A stretch of DNA of 64,000 nucleotides from contig NZ_CP134867.1 in the NCBI RefSeq assembly GCF_031954525.1, positions 1-64,000 of the forward strand. Reading direction: 5' to 3'. A program made the translations under genes and the position numbers. Below the pieces are notes generated by a model. It did no database searches and was not told the DNA's origin. It saw only the letters and a list, made by a program, of their open reading frames with translations. This stretch comes from Dyella sp. BiH032. Lineage in GTDB: Bacteria > Pseudomonadota > Gammaproteobacteria > Xanthomonadales > Rhodanobacteraceae. Positions within the stretch are counted from its first letter, which is position 1; each line of letters opens with the position of its first letter. This document shows positions 8,033-17,192 of this stretch, in pieces.

Positions 8033-9931
8033 TCAGCGTGCCTTGAGCAGTTCGGACAGGCGGTCCGGCTTGCCTTCGATGCGCTCCAGGTGCGGGTACT
8101 TCAGGCCGTCGTGGTAGTCGATGCGCAGGGTCTGGTACTGGTCGAAGTTCTTCACCAGCAGTTCCACCGGCTGGTTCTTGTCCTTCGCCGCGGCGGTCAC
8201 CGCGTCCTTGATGGCGTCGCTGGAGAATTCCTTGCCGTTGACCGCGACCAGCTTCATGCCCGGCGACAGGCCGGCCTTGAAGGCGGGGCCGTCCCACAGC
8301 ACGTCCATGATGTCGCCGCCCTTGCCCAGCGTCACGCCCAGCGAATACACCAGGTTCGCACCGCCGAAGCGGGCCTCGGCCGCCTTCATCGCGGCGGAGG
8401 GCTTGTCGTTGTAGACCACCTTCCAGCCGCTGGCCTCGATGCCGCCGGTGATCGGGCCGTGGCCGTCAAGGCGCTCGCGCAGGTAGCTGGCCCAGTCGAA
8501 CGGCTGGATGCCGTTGAGCGTCTTCACCACGTCCTCGAAGGTGTAGGTGTTGACCGCCCACTTGCCGTTCTCCATGCCGAAGAAGGCCTTGCCGAAATCG
8601 TCGATGGACTTCTTGTTGCCCGACAGCTCGCGCAGCTTGCCGTCCACTTCCAGCCAGATCATCTGGCCGCCGGAATAGTAGTCCTCGCTCATCTGGTAGT
8701 TGCGGTAGGGCAACGGCCGGCGCTGGGCGATGATCGGATCGTTGGTGGTGTCCTGGATGTTGCGCCACTGCTGGAGGCCCGGGCGGCCCTTGTCGTAGTT
8801 GGCGGCCACGGCGGCGAGCATGTCGTGCGCCTCGTCCTGCTTCCACAGGCCCGAGCGCGCGGCCATCACGTAGCCCCAGAACTGGGTCTGGCCCTCGTAC
8901 ACCCACAGCAGGCTGTCCTGCATGGGCACGTTGAAGTTGGGCGTGGACAGATCCGCGCCGCGGCGGTACTTGCCATCCCAGGAGTGGTTGAACTCATGCG
9001 GCAGCAGGTCGCGTGCCAGCACGTTCTTGTCCCACTCGGTGAAGTAGCCGGTGCCCACGCCGTTCTCGCTGGAGCGGTGATGCTCCAGGCCGTTGCCGCT
9101 CATCTTTTCGCTGAGCGAGAACAGGAAGTCGTAGTGGTCGTAATGGTGCGCGCCGTACATCTTGTACATCTGCTGCACCAGGTTCTGGTGCACCTTCAGC
9201 TGCTCGGGCTTGATCTCGAGGAACTTCGGATCGTCGGCCACGATGTTCAAATGCACCGGCGTCTTGGAACCCGGATCGAGGTCCACGCGCTTGAAGTACT
9301 TGCCCGCATAGATCGGCGAGTCGACCAGGTCGTCGAACTTGATCGGCTTGAAGGTCACCGTGTCGCCATTGCGCGAGGCCTCCTCCAGCGCGGTGCCGAA
9401 CTGCCAGCCGGTCGGGAACTTCACGCTGGCCTCGGCCTGGATGCGGCTGGCGTAGTAGCCGGCCGGATACAGCGTCACCGTGTTCCACTGCAGGTTGAGC
9501 ATTTCCGGCGTCATCACCACGCGGCCCTGGCGGGTGTCCTGCGGCGAGAGGTACTGGAACTCCACCTCCACGCTGCTGGCGCCCTGCGGCACGTCCACGT
9601 GGAAGGCGTAGACGTTGAGCGGATCGCGCGTCCACTTCAGCTCCTTGCCGTTGGCCGACACCTTCAGGCCCGCCATCTTGTCGATCGGGCCGCTCGGCGA
9701 ATGGTTGCCCGGCAGCCACTGCGGATACAGCAGGGTCAGCGGACCCGGCTGCGCCGGCACCGTTTCGCGCACACGGAAGATGCGGCGCGCGAGGTCGGTG
9801 GCGTCGACGCTGACCTTGAGCGTGCCGTCGAAGGGCACGTCCTGCGGCGCCGGCACGTCGGCGTAAGCGGCAAAGCCGCACAGGCCGAAGCCCGCGGCGA
9901 GGATGGCGGAAGCGAGGCGCGAAGCTTTCAA
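8033..9931 (-). CDS. secreted M61 (glycyl) aminopeptidase with PDZ domain, copy 1
   Basis: A 632-residue zinc metallopeptidase of family M61, probably periplasmic and cleaving N-terminal residues of peptides. It starts at TTG (9931), chosen because AGGAGA lies at the right distance and a signal peptide follows (LKASRLASAILAAGFG, cleavage after AYA). The zinc motif is H312-E-F-N-H316-S-W with the downstream glutamate in WVYEGQ. The C-terminal part, from about residue 500, carries a PDZ-like domain (LVYSLGVTLGKGG, AFKAGLSPGMKLVAVNG). A paralogue lies 0.95 kb away, on the other side of the barrel gene. Confidence 0.92.
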   Translation of the reverse strand: MKASRLASAILAAGFGLCGFAAYADVPAPQDVPFDGTLKVSVDATDLARRIFRVRETVPAQPGPLTLLYPQWLPGNHSPSGPIDKMAGLKVSANGKELKWTRDPLNVYAFHVDVPQGASSVEVEFQYLSPQDTRQGRVVMTPEMLNLQWNTVTLYPAGYYASRIQAEASVKFPTGWQFGTALEEASRNGDTVTFKPIKFDDLVDSPIYAGKYFKRVDLDPGSKTPVHLNIVADDPKFLEIKPEQLKVHQNLVQQMYKMYGAHHYDHYDFLFSLSEKMSGNGLEHHRSSENGVGTGYFTEWDKNVLARDLLPHEFNHSWDGKYRRGADLSTPNFNVPMQDSLLWVYEGQTQFWGYVMAARSGLWKQDEAHDMLAAVAANYDKGRPGLQQWRNIQDTTNDPIIAQRRPLPYRNYQMSEDYYSGGQMIWLEVDGKLRELSGNKKSIDDFGKAFFGMENGKWAVNTYTFEDVVKTLNGIQPFDWASYLRERLDGHGPITGGIEASGWKVVYNDKPSAAMKAAEARFGGANLVYSLGVTLGKGGDIMDVLWDGPAFKAGLSPGMKLVAVNGKEFSSDAIKDAVTAAAKDKNQPVELLVKNFDQYQTLRIDYHDGLKYPHLERIEGKPDRLSELLKAR

Positions 9932-10202
9932 AACGGTCTCCTGTTGGCGAACCCGGCACGCCCGCAGCGGACGTTGAACGGAATATGACCGCGCGATGCT
10001 AGACCGCGGCGACGCGTCGCACCCCCTGCCAGAGGTCATGACACTGACTGAACCTTCGCCCGCCAAAAATCTTACGAAGACTTGGGAAATGTAAAAAACC
10101 CCTTATTCTTCGTGGCCCGCGATACCCCGCGCGGCCGCTGCGACGACATCCCCCTATGGTCGCCGCGACGGAAAACCCCAAAGAAGAAAATGGAGTTCTC
10201 CC

Positions 10203-10796
10203 ATGAACAAGACTCTGCTTTCGGCCGTGCTGGCCGTTGCTGCCCTGTCCCCTTTCGCTGCCCAGGCCGATGACGCCGCCAGCAGCAACCAGCTCAACAA
10301 CTTCTTCGTGACCGGCAACCTCGGCCAGAGCAACTACCGCGTGGGCGGCCTGTCCGACAAGAGCGACGTGTTCCAGAGCGTGCGCTTCGGCTGGCGCTGG
10401 AACAACATCGTGGGCGCGGAAGTCGGCTACACCTCGCTGGGCCAGGCCAAGCAGTACGTCGGTCCGGTCACCGTCGGCTTCCAGCCGAAGGCCGTGATCC
10501 TCGGCGTGAACGCCAAGTACGACTTCTACGGCCCGTGGTTCGTCTCCGGTCACGGCGGCTACCTGCGTTCGCGTACCACCGGCAGCGTCACCTACGGTGA
10601 TGTCCGCTCGACTGAGAAGAGCTGGAACAACGGCTGGTATGCCGGCGTGGGCGTGGGCTACAACGTGACCGACAACGTCGCGCTGGCGCTCAACTACGAC
10701 AACTACCACGTCAAGTACGGCCGCGCCGGCGCCAGCCAGTCGCAGACCAACGCCAACGTGGCAGCCTACTCGGCGTCGATCGAGTACCGCTTCTAA
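10203..10796 (+). CDS. outer-membrane beta-barrel protein (OmpA/OmpW-like, 8-stranded)
   Basis: A 197-residue precursor with a clear signal peptide (MNKTLLSAVLAVAALSPFAAQA). The mature chain shows alternating hydrophobic strands and ends in the outer-membrane signature SIEYRF (terminal aromatic). Its size fits an eight-stranded barrel of the OMP_b-brl class. It has a GGAG ribosome site and a strong bidirectional terminator. It sits divergent from one M61 gene and convergent with the other. Its exact role (adhesion, integrity or quorum-linked Ax21-like) cannot be decided from sequence. Confidence 0.87.
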   Translation: MNKTLLSAVLAVAALSPFAAQADDAASSNQLNNFFVTGNLGQSNYRVGGLSDKSDVFQSVRFGWRWNNIVGAEVGYTSLGQAKQYVGPVTVGFQPKAVILGVNAKYDFYGPWFVSGHGGYLRSRTTGSVTYGDVRSTEKSWNNGWYAGVGVGYNVTDNVALALNYDNYHVKYGRAGASQSQTNANVAAYSASIEYRF

Positions 10797-10832
10797 GCGC
10801 AAGGTCCTCGCGACCGACACGCCACCAAGCAA

Positions 10833-10859
10833 AAAAGGGCGCCTTCGGGGCGCCCTTTT
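10833..10859. terminator. bidirectional terminator between barrel gene and second M61 gene
   Basis: An 11-bp perfect stem (10833-10843 with 10849-10859) has A-rich and T-rich flanks on both sides, so it can end transcription of the convergent genes in both directions. Confidence 0.92.
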
Positions 10860-10881
10860 CTTTTGTACGGAACCGCGTAGC

Positions 10882-12789
10882 TCACTTCAACGGCGCGGCG
10901 ATCTGTCCCAGCCTGTCGGCTCCCTGCGCGCGCGTGAGATGCGGATAGCGCAGGCCGTCGTGATAGTCGAGCGACACGGTCTGGAAGAACTCGTTGTTCT
11001 TCACCAGCAGCTGGATCGGCTCGCCCTTGCCCTTGGCGTTCTTGATGGCGTCCTTGAGCGCATCGGCCGAGTAATCGCGGCCGTTCACCGCGACCAGCTT
11101 CAAGCCCGGCACCAGCCCCGCCTTGAACGCCGGGCCGCCCCACAGCACGTCGGTGAACTTGCCGTCGCGGTTGAGCGAAAAGCCGGGGCCATACATCAGG
11201 TTGGCCGAATGCCGCACGGCTTCGATCGCCTTCTGGATCGACGAAGGTTGGTCGTTGAACTCCAGTTTCCAGCCCGCGCTCAGCGCGCCCTGCGCGGGCA
11301 GCTTGTCGCCGGTGTAATCCAGGCGCTCGTGCAGGAAGGTGGCCCAGTCGTACGGCTGCACCTTGTTCAAGGTCCCGGCGACGTCGTCGAAGGTATAGGT
11401 GTGCGGCACCTGGCTACCGTCCTCGATGCCGTGGAAGGCGCGCACGAAATCGTCGAGCGAGCGCTTGCCGCCGCTCAGCTCGCGGATCTTGGCGTCGGCC
11501 TCCAGCCACAGCAGCGTGCCTTCGGGGTAGTAGTCCACGCCACGCATGCGGTTGGCCCACGAGGCGCCCTGCGAGGAGGTCAGCTGCACGGCATCGGCGG
11601 TGTCCTGCAGCGAGCGCCATTGCCGGCCGGTACGGTAAGTCATCGCCGCCTGCGTCTCGGCGATCCAGTCGCGGTACTGCTCGGCCGTCCACATCCCTGA
11701 GCGCGCGGTCAGCACTTCGCCGTAGTAGTTGGTGAGGCCCTCGTAGACCCACAGCAGGTCGCCCTGCATCGGCACGTTGTAGTTCGGCGTCCATAGGTCG
11801 TGCGGCCGCCGGAACTTGCCGTTCCACGAATGCACGAACTCGTGCGGGAGCACGAAGGCTGCCGCCAGGTACATGTTGTCGTCGGTGAGGAAGGAAGGCG
11901 GCAGGCGGTCGTCGCTGGACTGCTGATGCTCCAGCCCGAACGAGCCGTTGTGGTCCGACAGCGTCAGCAGGAAATCGTAATGCGCGTAATGCCGTGCACC
12001 GAACAGCTTCACCGCCTGGACGGCCAGCGCCTTGTGCTGCGCCTCTTGCTTGTCGCTGAGTTTCAGGTTGCCCGGATCGTCGGCGACGATGTCCAGGTGC
12101 ACTGGGCCCTTGGCATCCGCACTCAACTGCACCCGCTTGAAGTATTCGCCCGCGACCATCGGCGAATCGACCAGCTTCTCCAGGCTCACCGGCTTGAACG
12201 CCACCTGCGCGCCGGTCTGCGCGTCCACGTCCAGCGCGCTGGCGAACTTCCAGTCGCGCGGCAGCGTCACCGTGGGTTGCACCTCGATGCGGCTGGCGTA
12301 GTAACCCGCCGGATAGAACAGCACCTGGTTGAATTCGATGTCCACCAGCTTGGGCGTCGCCGAACCGGTCGCGCCGTACAGTCCGCCGCCCTCTTCACCC
12401 GGCGCCAGGAACTGGAATTCCAACTGCAGGTTGGAGACCCCTTCCGGCACGTCCAGGTGCAGCGTGAACATGTCGCGCAGATCGCGGCGCCACGGCACCT
12501 GCTTGCCGTTGGCGGTGATGATCAGGCCACTGACGTTGTTGATCGGCCCCGACGGAATGTGCTCGCCCGGAATCCACTTCGGGTAGTACAGCGAAAGCGC
12601 CCCCGGCTTCACCGGAATCGTCTCGACGATGCGATAGATCTTCTTCGGCGCATCGGTCAGATCGAGCTTGAGCGTCAACGTGCCGGGATACGGCTGATCC
12701 ACCGCAGCGACTTCCTCCGCCTGCACCGGCGCAATCGCCGCTGCCCATGCCACCACCATCGAACAACCGAACAACGTCCTGGCGAACAT
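10882..12789 (-). CDS. secreted M61 (glycyl) aminopeptidase with PDZ domain, copy 2
   Basis: A paralogue of the enzyme at 8033-9931, 635 residues. A signal peptide (MFARTLFGCSMVVAWAAAIAPVQA) is followed by the M61 beta domain. The zinc site is H316-E-F-V-H320-S-W with the glutamate in LLWVYEGLT, and there is a C-terminal PDZ-like domain (YGPGFSLNRDGKF, AFKAGLVPGLKLVAVNG). The ATG at 12789 is preferred over a GTG six bases upstream because GGGG lies 8 nt before it. The two copies share the domain plan but have diverged widely, so the duplication is old. Confidence 0.91.
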   Translation of the reverse strand: MFARTLFGCSMVVAWAAAIAPVQAEEVAAVDQPYPGTLTLKLDLTDAPKKIYRIVETIPVKPGALSLYYPKWIPGEHIPSGPINNVSGLIITANGKQVPWRRDLRDMFTLHLDVPEGVSNLQLEFQFLAPGEEGGGLYGATGSATPKLVDIEFNQVLFYPAGYYASRIEVQPTVTLPRDWKFASALDVDAQTGAQVAFKPVSLEKLVDSPMVAGEYFKRVQLSADAKGPVHLDIVADDPGNLKLSDKQEAQHKALAVQAVKLFGARHYAHYDFLLTLSDHNGSFGLEHQQSSDDRLPPSFLTDDNMYLAAAFVLPHEFVHSWNGKFRRPHDLWTPNYNVPMQGDLLWVYEGLTNYYGEVLTARSGMWTAEQYRDWIAETQAAMTYRTGRQWRSLQDTADAVQLTSSQGASWANRMRGVDYYPEGTLLWLEADAKIRELSGGKRSLDDFVRAFHGIEDGSQVPHTYTFDDVAGTLNKVQPYDWATFLHERLDYTGDKLPAQGALSAGWKLEFNDQPSSIQKAIEAVRHSANLMYGPGFSLNRDGKFTDVLWGGPAFKAGLVPGLKLVAVNGRDYSADALKDAIKNAKGKGEPIQLLVKNNEFFQTVSLDYHDGLRYPHLTRAQGADRLGQIAAPLK

Positions 12790-13093
12790 AAGCACAACCC
12801 CGCGTAGTAGGGACGACTACCGCGATGCTAGGCCGATGAGGGAGCGGGACCGCATGCCATTGGTCATGCGTGGAGTGAAGGGGGGCGCAGAGATGCCGGG
12901 CGATCTCGCCGGAGAGAGGCTTCCGCGAGCACCCGCCCCTCATCCCGCCTTCTCTCCCACGGGGACTACCTTCGGGTCGCCCGGAGGGGAGAAGGAGAAG
13001 TGCGGTACCGCGGCAAGCAGCCAACGACCCAACAAGAGCGAGCGAAGCGACGCTCCGCGATGCTCTTGATCTCCCGGGTTCCCTTCGCGGCGG
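12790..13093. other. intergenic, repeat-derived sequence
   Basis: No gene recognised. An imperfect hairpin with CCTTCTCTCC / GGGGAGAAGG arms lies near 12950-13000 and resembles GC-rich palindromic intergenic elements elsewhere in the window. Confidence 0.35.
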
Positions 13094-13337
13094 TGAGGGC
13101 TGGACGATCAGGCCCGCGAAGCGGGGCGGGGACATGGATGTCCCCGCCTTTTCGATTCGGGCAGGGATGCCCGATCGAAAAGCCCGGCCAGCCCTCAACG
13201 CACCCGGAGCAGCGTAGGCTGCGGAGGGCGCCGCGCAGGGGGCCTTTTCTTCTTGGTTACTTCTTCTTTGGGCAAGCAAAGAAGAAGTAACTCGCTCTCC
13301 GGCAGGAGAGCGAAACCCCTCGCCCCGGAGGGGCGAG
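13094..13337. repeat. composite palindromic repeat island (nested and tandem hairpins)
   Basis: A 104-bp palindrome is bounded by TGAGGGCTGG (13094-13103) and CCAGCCCTCA (13188-13197). It encloses GGGGACAT-gg-ATGTCCCC (13128-13145) and CTTTTCGA...TCGAAAAG (13148-13182). Three further hairpins follow: 14-bp arms at 13256-13269 and 13278-13291, 9-bp arms at 13292-13300 and 13305-13313, and 8-bp arms at 13319-13326 and 13330-13337. No gene is encoded. This has the build of a multi-module REP/BIME-like element of the kind common in Lysobacterales intergenic DNA. Confidence 0.75.
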
Positions 13338-13542
13338 ACACGACTGGCGATAAGGCGACAACCAAGCGCTGTCGCCACTGGATGACTTCTGCGCTCGCCC
13401 CTTCGGGGCCGCCCTCCGGGCGTTCCCCGCGCTACGCGCTCCGTCCGGCCTCCGCCGGAATGACGAGTAGATGAGTGTATGGCGACCCTCAGTGCCCGTT
13501 GGGATTCGGGATCACAACCCGCATCCACCCCAACGCGCAGCG
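13338..13542. other. continuation of repeat-like intergenic DNA
   Basis: No gene. GC-rich dyads (for example around 13400-13420 and the CCTCCGCCGGAATGACG segment near 13450) continue the repeat island up to the permease 3' end. Confidence 0.35.
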
Positions 13543-14976
13543 TCAACCCCTCTCCAACTTGCTGTGCCGCATCCCATACCCGAAATACACCACCAACCCG
13601 ATCCCCACCCAGATCAAGAACACCTCCCAGGTGACCCACGGCAACTCCGACAGCAACCAGATCGAAAACCCGATGCCCACCAACGGCACCAGCGGTACCA
13701 GCGGCGTGCGGAACGCGCGATGCAAATCCGGCTTGCGCCGGCGCAGGATCAGCACCGACGAACAGATCACGATGAACGCGGACAGCACGCCGATATTCAC
13801 CAGCTTCGCCACTTCCTCGATCGGCAACAGCCCGGCCACCAGCGCAGTGAACACACCCAGCACCACCGTCGGCCGGTGCGGCGTGCCGTAGCGCGGATGC
13901 GGCTTCGCGAACCAGCCCGGCAGCAGGCCGTCGCGCGCCAGCGCGAACCAGATGCGCGTGGCGCCCAGCATGAAGGCGAACAGCACGCTGATCAGGCCGA
14001 ACACCGCCGACACTGACACGGTCAGCGCCACCCAATGCAACCCCAACCCCTTGAATGCATCGGCCACCGGCGCATCGGTCTTCAGCGTGGAGTAGTGCGC
14101 GATGCCCGTCAGCACCAGCGAGACCGCCAGGTACATCGCCATCGAGATACCCAGCGACAGCAGCACCGCGCGCGGCAGATCGCGCTGAGGATTCTTCGAT
14201 TCTTCGGCCGCCGTCGTCAGTGTGTCGTAGCCGAACACCGCGAAGAACACCACCGCCGCCGCGGTCGCCACACCCTGGAAGCCGAAGTGACCGACGCCGT
14301 CGGGACCGACGATCCGCTCCGGAATGAAAGGCACCCAGTTCGACGGCTTGATATAGAAGGCACCGACGCCGATCACCAGCGCCACGGCGGCGACCTTGAC
14401 TGCCACTACCAGCGTATTGAAGCGCGCGCCCCATTCGGTGCGGAAGATCAGCAGCGCCGATACGCCGAGCGTCACCAGCGCCGCAATCACATTGAACACG
14501 TGGCCCTCGCCGGTACCGATCGCGCCCTTCGCCCATACCGGCAGGTCAACCCCGATACTGGCGAGCGCCGATTGCACGTAGCCGGACCATCCGATCGCCA
14601 CCACCGCCACGATCAGCGCGTACTCCAGCAGCAGGTCCCAGCCGATCAGCCAGGCCGCCAGCTCGCCCAGCACCGCATAGCCATAGGTGTAGGCGCTGCC
14701 GGTGACGGGGATGAGGCCGGCGAACTCCGCGTAGCAGAGCGCGGCGGCGGCGCTGGCGATGCCGGCGATCAGGAACGAGATCGCCACCGCGGGGCCGGCG
14801 TTGAGCGCCGCCTGCTGGCCGGCCAGCACGAACACGCCAACGCCGATGATGCCGCCGATGCCGATCGCGGTGAGCTGCCACAAGCCGAGCACGCGGCGGA
14901 AGTCGCCACGCTTGCCGGCATCGGCCTGGAGTTGTTCGACCGATTTGTGGCGAACCAGCTTGCTGACCACGCTCAT
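13543..14976 (-). CDS. amino-acid permease, APC superfamily
   Basis: A 477-residue inner-membrane transporter of the cationic-amino-acid/APC type with about 12 hydrophobic segments. The first helix carries the APC substrate motif (TAIGIGGIIGVGVFVLAG), helix 3 has YAEFAGLIPVTGSAYTY, and the loop after helix 8 contains ATRIWFALARDGLLPGWF. The N-terminal cytoplasmic segment (VRHKSVEQLQADAG) is typical of the YfnA/CAT-like subgroup. The start at 14976 was chosen as the first ATG giving the normal family N-terminus. It faces away from the desaturase gene by 77 bp on the same strand. The exact substrate is unknown. Confidence 0.9.
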   Translation of the reverse strand: MSVVSKLVRHKSVEQLQADAGKRGDFRRVLGLWQLTAIGIGGIIGVGVFVLAGQQAALNAGPAVAISFLIAGIASAAAALCYAEFAGLIPVTGSAYTYGYAVLGELAAWLIGWDLLLEYALIVAVVAIGWSGYVQSALASIGVDLPVWAKGAIGTGEGHVFNVIAALVTLGVSALLIFRTEWGARFNTLVVAVKVAAVALVIGVGAFYIKPSNWVPFIPERIVGPDGVGHFGFQGVATAAAVVFFAVFGYDTLTTAAEESKNPQRDLPRAVLLSLGISMAMYLAVSLVLTGIAHYSTLKTDAPVADAFKGLGLHWVALTVSVSAVFGLISVLFAFMLGATRIWFALARDGLLPGWFAKPHPRYGTPHRPTVVLGVFTALVAGLLPIEEVAKLVNIGVLSAFIVICSSVLILRRRKPDLHRAFRTPLVPLVPLVGIGFSIWLLSELPWVTWEVFLIWVGIGLVVYFGYGMRHSKLERG

Positions 14977-15053
14977 CGCTTCGTTCCCGACGACAAAGAA
15001 GCGGCGATGATAGCGAATGGCCCTGCCCCCGCCATGCTGCGGGTGCGCGACGC

Positions 15054-16298
15054 TCAGGCCGGTTGGCGCGTACGCAGGCGGATGGTGGCGAGCATGGCGG
15101 CACTGGCCAGACACCACGCAATGATGGCTGGCGCCAGCGCGGCCGGTGCCGCCGCCACGCCGAACCAGCCGCCCGTGATCGCCGCGACGCTCGCGGTCGC
15201 CGCCAGCCGTGCCGCTTCGAGCCAGCTGCCGGCGCGGCGTCCTTCCAGCAGCACGCCTAGCGCCGTGAGGCTCAGCAGCAGGAACGCCGCATAGGCCAGC
15301 AGCGCGGACGCCGGCATCCGCTTGGCCATGTCCAGGAACCACACGCCCATCATCAGCAGCAGCGCGAACTGCGCGATGCCATAGATGATCAGCCCGTGCG
15401 GCAGCGCCGGCGCAAAGCGCGGGCGGCGGATGTCGAACGCGGGCTTGGGAAACCGCTCGGCCACGTCGGCCGGCCGCCAGCCCGGCGGCTTGATCCACAC
15501 CAGCAGCTTGTCGCGCCAGCGGCGCGCATGCCATGCGTCCTTGAGCGTGGACCAGTACACCTCGGCATTGGCCCACAGCGGATTCCAGCTGCGCAGTGGC
15601 GCTCGCGTGCCGTACACGGGCGGGTCGGCGTCGTTCTCTTCCACGAAGGTGCCGAACAGGCGGTCCCACAGGATCAGGACGCCGCCGTAGTTGCGGTCCA
15701 GATAGCGATCGTTCACCGCGTGGTGCGCGCGATGGTTGGAAGGCGAGCAGAACACCCGGTCGAACCAGCCCAGCCGGCCGACCAGCTCGGTATGCACCCA
15801 GAACTGGTACAGCAGGTCGATCAGCGCCACCACCGCGAACACCTCCAGCGGATAGCCCAGCAGCGCCATCGGCAGGTAGAACAGCCAGCCCAGCAGCACG
15901 CCGCTGCCGGTCTGGCGCAGAGCGGTACTGAGGTTGTAGTCCTCGCTCTGGTGGTGCACCACGTGCGCGGCCCAGAGGATGTTCACTTCGTGGCCGGCGC
16001 GGTGCAGCCAGTAATAGAGGAAGTCGTACAGCAGCAAGCCGGAGACCCACACCCACCAGGCATCCGCCGGCAGGGCGAAGAGCGCGAGGCGTTCGGCGCA
16101 CCAGCCATAGATGCCCAGCGTCAGCAACTTCGAGAACACCGCGACAATCTGCGAGATCACGCCCAGCGACAGGCTGTTGATCGCATCGCCCGCATGGTAC
16201 GCGCGGCGCCCGCGCCACTTCGCCACCGCCAGTTCCAGCGCGATCAGCAGGAAGAAGACCGGGGTGGCCCAACCGATGATGAGCTCCTGTGTGTTCAC
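15054..16298 (-). CDS. sterol desaturase / fatty-acid hydroxylase family protein
   Basis: A 414-residue membrane-bound di-iron oxidase. The histidine boxes are HRAGHE, HVVHH and NHRAHH, in a DRLFGTF context typical of the FA_hydroxylase family. The N-terminal half has about four membrane helices and the C-terminal part adds three or four more, as in alkylglycerol monooxygenase-like proteins. The GTG start overlaps the stop of the lysoplasmalogenase gene (GTGA). Because lysoplasmalogenase cleaves vinyl-ether lipids and alkylglycerol monooxygenase cleaves ether lipids, the pair may act together in ether-lipid breakdown; that is inference. Confidence 0.88.
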   Translation of the reverse strand: MNTQELIIGWATPVFFLLIALELAVAKWRGRRAYHAGDAINSLSLGVISQIVAVFSKLLTLGIYGWCAERLALFALPADAWWVWVSGLLLYDFLYYWLHRAGHEVNILWAAHVVHHQSEDYNLSTALRQTGSGVLLGWLFYLPMALLGYPLEVFAVVALIDLLYQFWVHTELVGRLGWFDRVFCSPSNHRAHHAVNDRYLDRNYGGVLILWDRLFGTFVEENDADPPVYGTRAPLRSWNPLWANAEVYWSTLKDAWHARRWRDKLLVWIKPPGWRPADVAERFPKPAFDIRRPRFAPALPHGLIIYGIAQFALLLMMGVWFLDMAKRMPASALLAYAAFLLLSLTALGVLLEGRRAGSWLEAARLAATASVAAITGGWFGVAAAPAALAPAIIAWCLASAAMLATIRLRTRQPA

Positions 16299-17068
16299 AC
16301 CGCCGCCGTCTCCTCGGGCGGCGCGGGGGCCACCGAGCGGGCCAGCAGCCACAACGCGCCGAAGTAGCTGCCCAGGATCCACACCGCCGCCCACGGCAAG
16401 CTGAGGCGGAAACGGTTCCAGGCCAGCAGCGTGTCGCTAAGCATGAAAAGGATGGAGCCGGCGCCGGCGAGCCAGGCCGGGGCGGCGAGCGCGTCGCGCG
16501 CCATCGCGTGGTGCCATGCGCGCCCCACCGCCTGGCCGCCCATCGTGGCGAGCACCATCGTGTACACCACCACAGGGATGTGCAGCTCGACCGGCAGGGT
16601 CGGCCACAGCGACCACAGGCACAGAGCTCCATAGGCCAGGCAGATCAGCATCGCCAGCGGCTTGGCGCCGAAGCGCGCATCGCCGGTCAGCGCCACCAGG
16701 AAGCACAAGTGCGCGAACAGGAACGCGACCAGCCCTTCGACGAACAGATCCTGCGGCAGCATCAACAGCACGTCGCCGACCCAGGCCAGCCCGAAACCGC
16801 CCAATGCCCAGGCGCGATACCGCGCGGAGATCGGTTGGCGCACCCGCCAGACCAGCGCGAGCACCAGCCCGGTGGCCACGGGCTTGCAGACCCAGTGCAG
16901 CCACATCCACTGGCTGCCCGCCTCGCTGTCGGCCAGCATCGCGCCGGCAATGGCGCCCAGGGCGGACAACAGGACGCCGACAGCCATCCAGCGAGGTGGG
17001 GCTTGCAGCGATACGGCAGAAGAAATGGCGGCCATGCGGGCGATCGGTCGAGATACGCCCGCGATCAT
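16295..17068 (-). CDS. lysoplasmalogenase (YhhN/TMEM86 family)
   Basis: A 257-residue polytopic membrane protein with about eight hydrophobic segments. It carries the YhhN signatures: KPVATG in the second helix, GDVLLMLP near residue 100, and FMLSDTLLAWNRF in the C-terminal half. The family hydrolyses the vinyl-ether bond of lysoplasmalogens. The start is uncertain: ATG at 17068 or ATG at 17035, neither with a good ribosome site; the second fits the usual family length. It overlaps the desaturase-like gene by 4 bp (GTGA). Confidence 0.85.
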   Translation of the reverse strand: MIAGVSRPIARMAAISSAVSLQAPPRWMAVGVLLSALGAIAGAMLADSEAGSQWMWLHWVCKPVATGLVLALVWRVRQPISARYRAWALGGFGLAWVGDVLLMLPQDLFVEGLVAFLFAHLCFLVALTGDARFGAKPLAMLICLAYGALCLWSLWPTLPVELHIPVVVYTMVLATMGGQAVGRAWHHAMARDALAAPAWLAGAGSILFMLSDTLLAWNRFRLSLPWAAVWILGSYFGALWLLARSVAPAPPEETAAV

Positions 17069-17159
17069 AAGAGCGGCGGCGCTTTCCCGGAATCGTCCAA
17101 GGGTATCCCGTGACCGTCGCGCGCCGCGTTTGCGACGGAATTGGAGATTCGGCCGAATT

Positions 17160-17187
17160 CCGGGGCCCCCGTCGGCGGGGGCCCCGG
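17160..17187 (-). terminator. hairpin downstream of TonB receptor gene
   Basis: A 12-bp perfect GC stem (17160-17171 with 17176-17187, loop TCGG) lies directly after the stop of the TonB receptor on the minus strand. There is no clear T-run, so termination may be weak or Rho-assisted. Confidence 0.5.
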
Positions 17188-17192
17188 CCGGA

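Noticed and set aside
8090..9988. 632-residue open frame opposite the first M61 peptidase
   Set aside because: Low-complexity V/H/L/R-rich translation antisense to a clear enzyme; no ribosome site or motif.
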